64,000 nucleotides of DNA, taken from assembly GCF_024166365.1 (NCBI RefSeq), contig NC_064826.1:56933001-56997000 (forward strand), in the 5' to 3' direction. Source of the stretch: Elephas maximus indicus (Eukaryota > Chordata > Mammalia > Proboscidea > Elephantidae). The translations under genes and the position numbers were made by a program. This document shows positions 58,951 through 64,000 of the stretch, one piece after another. Positions within the stretch are counted from its first letter, which is position 1, and every line of letters starts with the position of its first letter. The notes under the pieces are model-generated. The model ran no database searches. It was not told where the DNA came from and saw only the letters and a list, made by a program, of their open reading frames with translations.

Positions 58951-59325
58951 ACATGTTTGTCTTTTCAAAGTGTCTATGTGATGTAGACAGAGTAGACACA
59001 GATGGGATGTAAATAAACATAACATTCTTTATACCATGCTTCAGAAACAAAGAACCAGTATTATTTCCCAGAGCTAAGCACAATGGTGAATTGGGAGAAA
59101 CTCTTTGGAAAAATGACTTAGCTCTTTTCTGCCTTAATTTCTGTTTGTGAAAAGGGAGTAATGAATATATTCAGACTAAGAAACAAAAACAGGTTTTTAA
59201 AAAAGCTAAGTACAATAGATGAAGACCATGCCACATAAACAACCACTCTGACTTTCTACTTTCCAGATCAGTAAAGCCAACTAAAAATTGCATATAGGTG
59301 TGTGTGTATATATATACATATATAT

Positions 59326-59528
59326 CCAAAACCCATTGCTATCAATTCAATTCCAACTCACAGTAACCCTACAGGACAGAGTAGAATTGCCCCAGAGGGT
59401 TTCAAAGGCTGTAAACCTTTACAGAAGCAGACTGTCCCATCTTTCTTTCTCCTGTGGACCAGCTGGTGGGTTCAAACCTCTGACCTTTTGGTTAGCAGTT
59501 GAGTGCTTAACCACCACGCCACCAGGGC
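59326..59528 (-). repeat. AfroSINE, long subtype, in a TA-rich microsatellite
   Basis: Antisense tail 'ccaaaacccattgctatcaa', long-subtype block 'ctttctttctcctgtggacc', head 'ttaaccaccacgccaccagg'. Bounded on both sides by the same (TG)(TA)n sequence (59305-59325 and 59589-59609). Confidence 0.9.
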
Positions 59529-59619
59529 ACGCCCTGAAGAGCACACACTCTTGTGTGCTCACATGTGCATGCTCTCTCTCTCTCTCTATGTATATATATA
59601 CATATATATTCACAAGCTT

Positions 59620-59925
59620 ATTTCAAGGACAAATATTGTATGACTCCACATACAGAAAATATCTAGAATAGGCAAGTGTATAGAGATCAAAGTTTACTAG
59701 TGGTTACCAGGGGCTGGCGTGAGGGAACAGAGGAGGAGGATTCACTGATCAGGGCACACTGAGCTTCTGTTAAGGGTGATAGAAAATTTTGGAAACTGAT
59801 AATGATGATGCTTGAATAAACACGATAAACAAAATCAATGTCATTAAATTGCACATGTAAAGAATGCTGAAATGGCAAACGTTTTGTTACATATACATTT
59901 ACCACAATAAATATATATACACACA
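59620..59925 (+). repeat. Old L1 3'UTR fragment
   Basis: 'attgtatgactccacataca', 'agtggttaccaggggctgg' and 'aaattgcacatgtaaagaat' are common L1 3'UTR landmarks in this order. Ends in a TA/CA-rich tail. Confidence 0.7.
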
Positions 59926-60234
59926 CACATATATACAGTAATAGTCAATTAGGAAGGTTCTTTGAGGACGCAATTCTTATTTGCATAACAACGATTTGTA
60001 ACTTCAAAAGTAATCACATTTTTACAATTATTTAACAATAATTACCAATATGCTTTCCTGCTGAAATTTCTCCTTTCCAAATAATTTTCTATTTTATCTT
60101 TTCAACACAGAGAAGTTTTAAAGAAAATAAACTGCTTATAAAGGGAAAATAAAAGAATAAATATACTAAGGTTTTAGAAAAAAGAACTCAACAAATTTTA
60201 AAAAAGGATAAAATTAATCACATTTGCCAAAAGC

Positions 60235-60450
60235 CCTGGAGAGAATACTTTGGTTATAATTCTGACTGGACTTTGAAATGATCACGTGTTTTTCCGCAAA
60301 TGACTTAAACTCACTTGGCCTCATTTTCGTAATATGTCAAAAGCAGAATATCTGCTATACTTCTTCCACACAGTAGTTATAAAGGATAAAATGAGAGAAC
60401 GATTTGAGAAAGTTTAAAGCACTGCAAAAATATAAAAGTCTATTAACAAT
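60235..60450 (+). repeat. MIR SINE
   Basis: 'ttataattctgactggactt', 'ttaaactcacttggcctcat' and 'ataaaatgagagaacgattt' follow the MIR order. Diverged. Confidence 0.5.
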
Positions 60451-61263
60451 ACACATACTTTGTAAAGAACTGGCAGAACTACAGAAACTGCAAGAAAAAA
60501 AAATCAAAGAAGACACGGATATAATTTATAATGCTGCCATTTAGGTGTCAAAACACCACAATGATTCAGAGCCTTTTTTCTTGGTAGACTTCACTTTTTA
60601 AAAGATATTCTCAGGTTAAAAGTATTTTAGGTTGAAATCAATTCTTTTAACCCAATGAATCATGTAAGATGTGGAACATCCAAATTTGATCCTTTGTTAT
60701 AAATACAAGCTTCACGGTTTGAATCAGGCCTTCCTTGTAAAACGAGAAAGGTATACGAAGCAGCAATAATTTCAACAGTGCATTTGTATACAATGAATAT
60801 TGGGGGGGAAATGCAAGAGAAAAAAAAATTCTCCTACCAAGAGAAGAACAAAACAGCAAAAGCTAAAACAGGTAAATGCTTTAGTTGCGAAATATTTTAA
60901 CTACTTTTCCCTTTGATTAGTGCAGAGATGCCACTAATTGTGCTACTTTTATAACTTTTGGTTGATGTGTTCACCATGCAAACCAGTGAGCAAAAATGTA
61001 CCTCAAGAGGTAGTATATGGCCATGGATAGCTGGCACATGTAGGGCCAGAGTTCTACAGGATTACCTAGACATGCTGTGAATTCCAGATAGAGAAATGAC
61101 CACTGATTCAAAGGACAACCAGGTGAACCTCAATTTGGTTTTAACTGAGGAACATACTCTTCAGATTCCTTCCTTTGCTTCTGTGATTACCTTATGCATT
61201 GGGACAGCACTGGGAACGTGTAAAAAGGCAGATGAATTTCTTTTTAGGAAGTTAGACCTTGGG

Positions 61264-61709
61264 TTTATTATGAATTGAATTGTGTCCCCCCCCATAAAAA
61301 GATACATTGACATTATAACCACTGGCACCTGTGAACATGACCTTGTATGGAAATAGGGTCTTTGATGATGTTATCAGTTAACATGAGGTCATACCAGAGT
61401 AGGGTGGGTTGTCTAATCTCATCTAAGTGCTGTTCTTATTAAAAAAAAAAAAAAAGAACAAACAGAGGGAATGAAGGACTCCATATGACACTGAAGCTGA
61501 AAGCCAAGGAACGCCTGGAGCTGTACCAGAAGCTTAGGAGAGACAGGTGGAGCAGCTTCTCCCTCAAAGCCTCAGAAGGGAATCAACATGGCTGACACCC
61601 TGATCTCAGATTCTCAGCCTCCAGAACTGTGAGACAATAAATTTCTGTTGTTCAAAGCCAGCTACTCTGTGGCATTTTGTTACAGTAGTCCTAGGAAACC
61701 AATACTAGG
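61264..61709 (+). repeat. MLT1-like MaLR LTR
   Basis: Opens 'ttatgaattgaattgtgtcc', keeps 'gaaatagggtctttgatgat' and 'ccagaactgtgagacaataa', and ends 'taggaaaccaatacta'. An A-rich expansion lies at 61441-61455. Solo, non-coding. Confidence 0.8.
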
Positions 61710-62118
61710 TTCTAAAATGGGAATACATTTCCTTGGGGAATAACTAGACTGAGCTATGAGTTATTATTATCTTCTTTTAAATGAACCTTCCTTACCTAAA
61801 GCAGGATCTACTTGGTTGATGCTATGAATTCATAGAAATGAATCTTGATTACTTATGACCTGGTATGACCTGATACTCAACCTATTATTGTTTACAACGT
61901 TTATGACTTATTACAAAATTGTTTTCTAAGACTTCATGCAAAACAAAGTCATCAACATTATCAGTACATTTCTGACCCTTCTGGAGTTAGTCTCAGAGAA
62001 TTAGCAGGGAAAAACCACAGTGATGTGTGCCCAGAACATTTATTGTTTGGTGTCAGGACACTATTGTTGCTGAGCTTTTTTCATGTAGGGCTTTTGTTGG
62101 TTTCTTGGCATTCTCCAG

Positions 62119-62416
62119 TGTTACAGATTGAATTGTTTCCCCCCAAAATATGTGTTGGAATCTAGCCCCTATACCACTAGATATAACTCCATTTGGGATT
62201 AGGGTTTTCTTTGTTATGTTAATGAGGCCAAATCAGTGTAGGCTGTATCCTAAACCTAATCACTTCAGCAAGCACACACTAGGGAGGACATGTACAACAG
62301 AGGAATTGCCATAATTAAGACTCTGATTTGAACATTGGACCTCCAGAACTGTTTTTGCTCTTTAAAGCCATCTGTTTGTGGTATTTCTGTTACTGCAGCA
62401 CTAGGAAACTAAGACA
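62119..62416 (+). repeat. MaLR LTR, internally shortened
   Basis: 'tgttacagattgaattgttt' at the start, 'gttaatgaggccaaatcagt' in the middle, and 'gcactaggaaactaagaca' at the end. Shorter than the 32408 LTRs by about 100 bases. Confidence 0.8.
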
Positions 62417-63382
62417 CCTCACCTTGAGGTATTCAAACCAGCATCCTCTGGCATGAACAATGCTGTCTCTAGCAAGATGCTAAAGACTCCCCCCAGCTCT
62501 AGCATCACAGCATGTTCACTCTTTCTCTGACGAGTTTGCCTTGTCCTTGGAAGGAACTCTTGTGTGGGGCCCATAAAACACCAATGCATCTTGTTTTGAT
62601 TTTGTTTGCCCTGAGGCTGGATGTTATAAATGGCTTAGGATTGATACTGAACATAAGCTTTTTTGACTCATAGCTTTTATATCTAGGAATTTAAAATTCC
62701 ACCAATCCCCTTCAAAAATCTCCCCTCTAAAGGTTCTATCCTGGATTATTTTAAAAAAGCGAGAACCTCATCAAGATGCAGATAAACTAAATTAACTGAC
62801 ACTGCCTAGCTTTTTTAATCTTCTTTTGTGGCAGAAAAAAATAAGTATGTTAAAATTTTATTATCCTTATTTCAAAATTGATCCTAAAACTTTACAAATG
62901 TGTTGTGATATTTTTATATCATGTCTTAAGAATGCTCATTAGTATTTGAATTGTACAAATTTACCAATCCTCTATTAGAATTTTTTCATTTCTTCATCGT
63001 CATGGCTTTTAGTTGTTTTACTTTTGCTCAGAGTACTTTTACGTGTCTCCTTACTTTTTAATGTTCTAAGATCTTAATTTGGTTTTAATCTTTTGAGTTC
63101 GATTGACTTTTTTATTTAATTTGTGCAGATTAGATACCTATTATCTCTCCAAAAATTGTTCAGGAGAAAAAGGAGAACAAGTTACTCATTCAACCAATCA
63201 TTAGTCTCTGATTTTTAACTATTTAAAACTGATAGACTATTTGGCTTAAATAGTCCTTCCCCAAAGACTAAAGATAACACTGCATTAGGATCCAACAGAT
63301 CTGAGAACTTTGATAAAAACTCTAAATCAGAGCCTGTAAAATAAATCCTCTGGAGTGTTCGACCCCTGAACACTATCAGGAC

Positions 63383-63539
63383 CAAAAAACTCACTGTCAT
63401 TGAGCTAATTCCAACTCATAGTGACCCTACAGGACAGATCCAAACTGCCCCATAGGGTTTCCAATGAGCGGCTGGTGGCTTTGAACTGTTAATCTTTTGG
63501 TTAGCAGCTGAGCTCTTAACCACTGCTCCACCAGGGCTC
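63383..63539 (-). repeat. AfroSINE with 12-bp duplication
   Basis: Minus-strand copy ending in the head 'cactgctccaccagggctc'. Flanked by a perfect duplication CACTATCAGGAC (63371-63382 and 63540-63551), which indicates a fairly recent insertion. Confidence 0.93.
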
Positions 63540-63894
63540 CACTATCAGGACAGAACTGTGAAATATCCCCTTTTGTGAAATAAAATACTCCCAGGGATTA
63601 TACTTGATAACGAAAATGAATTTGGACTTTGAAGGAGGTTTAGGCAAAACAATTTTAGACTGATTAATAAACTACTTAAGCAGTTAAATATAGTCATAAG
63701 TTAAGAGAGAGAGAGAGAATTTTTCTTTAACTCATAACATTAATAAAGAAGAGCCTATTTGAGGAAAGATAACTCACTTAAAAGACAGCACCAATAACCC
63801 ATTGCTCAGTTGTTTTATCCCCTGGGATAAACGTGATATTTGCCTCTTTGCTTAGCGTGCTTCTTGGAAAATCTTTATCCACAAGGAATTGGAA

Positions 63895-64000
63895 GGAAAA
63901 AAGTCAAGATGAAAGTCTGATGACATGGAAAGAGCAACAAGCACAGGAAATCTGCATTCCATCTCAACTGTGCAGCTCTCTAGCTATACAGCCTGGGTGC
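63895..64000 (+). repeat. MIR SINE, cut by window edge
   Basis: 'aatctgcattccatctcaac' and 'ctctagctatacagcctggg' fit the first half of a forward MIR. The rest lies outside. Confidence 0.45.

Larger units (their letters stand above)
56063..64000 (-). other. ELAPOR2: ELAPOR2 intron (partial)
   Basis: Repeat-rich: three LTRs, one RTE copy, two AfroSINEs, an L1M tail and MIRs, annotated separately. An old unnamed repeat resembling 16870-17420 covers about 56105-56530. 57070-57800, 60460-61260 and 62420-63370 hold nothing I can name. An open frame at 57076-57348 has no recognised domain. Confidence 0.8.

Noticed and set aside
61740..61830. Possible further ELAPOR2 exon ending at a 'ccttacct' donor-like site
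   Set aside because: The minus-strand translation shows no similarity to the ELAPOR luminal region and no acceptor in a matching phase.

Overview
The window is non-coding-rich mammalian nuclear DNA from an afrotherian, most likely an elephant or another paenungulate. The evidence is about 17 copies of the tRNA-derived AfroSINE, several RTE-clade LINE copies with the same 3' tail as the SINE, and exons of two conserved vertebrate genes with canonical GT/AG splice sites. No bacterial, phage or CRISPR feature was seen. No exotic new system was found; the most unusual items are an apparently intact L1 retrotransposon and a species-specific stop in an alternative reading frame of GRM3.

Layout. 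1-21.6 kb is the 3' half of GRM3 (metabotropic glutamate receptor 3, + strand). Three coding exons are present: 4802-5868 (cysteine-rich domain and TM1-TM6), 12733-12907 (TM7 and start of the tail) and 21072-21145 (C-terminal tail and stop), then a short 3'UTR ending near 21.62 kb. 21.7-28.5 kb is one full-length, minus-strand L1 with intact ORF1 and ORF2 and a perfect 14-bp target-site duplication, inserted just past the GRM3 polyadenylation site. 28.5-40.2 kb is intergenic and holds a complete ERVL-MaLR element (32.4-37.1 kb) whose 3' LTR was later split by a 5'-truncated RTE element. 37.1-40.2 kb is probably the 3'UTR of the next gene. 40.2-64 kb holds the last four coding exons of ELAPOR2 (KIAA1324L, minus strand) at 40246-40305, 48852-49017, 50025-50203 and 55936-56062, spread through repeat-filled introns. 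GRM3 and ELAPOR2 converge tail to tail, as they do in human 7q21.

How the parts relate. The two host genes are independent: one is a presynaptic/glial Gi-coupled receptor, the other an endosome/lysosome membrane protein. Much of the rest is a layered record of retrotransposition. Ancient L2, MIR and L1M pieces lie beneath MaLR LTRs, which are cut by RTE and AfroSINE insertions, with the intact L1 probably the youngest. RTE copies and several AfroSINE copies end in the same tail, consistent with RTE machinery mobilising the SINE. Repeat family names are assigned by eye and need a repeat-library search; splice boundaries and reading frames were checked base by base.
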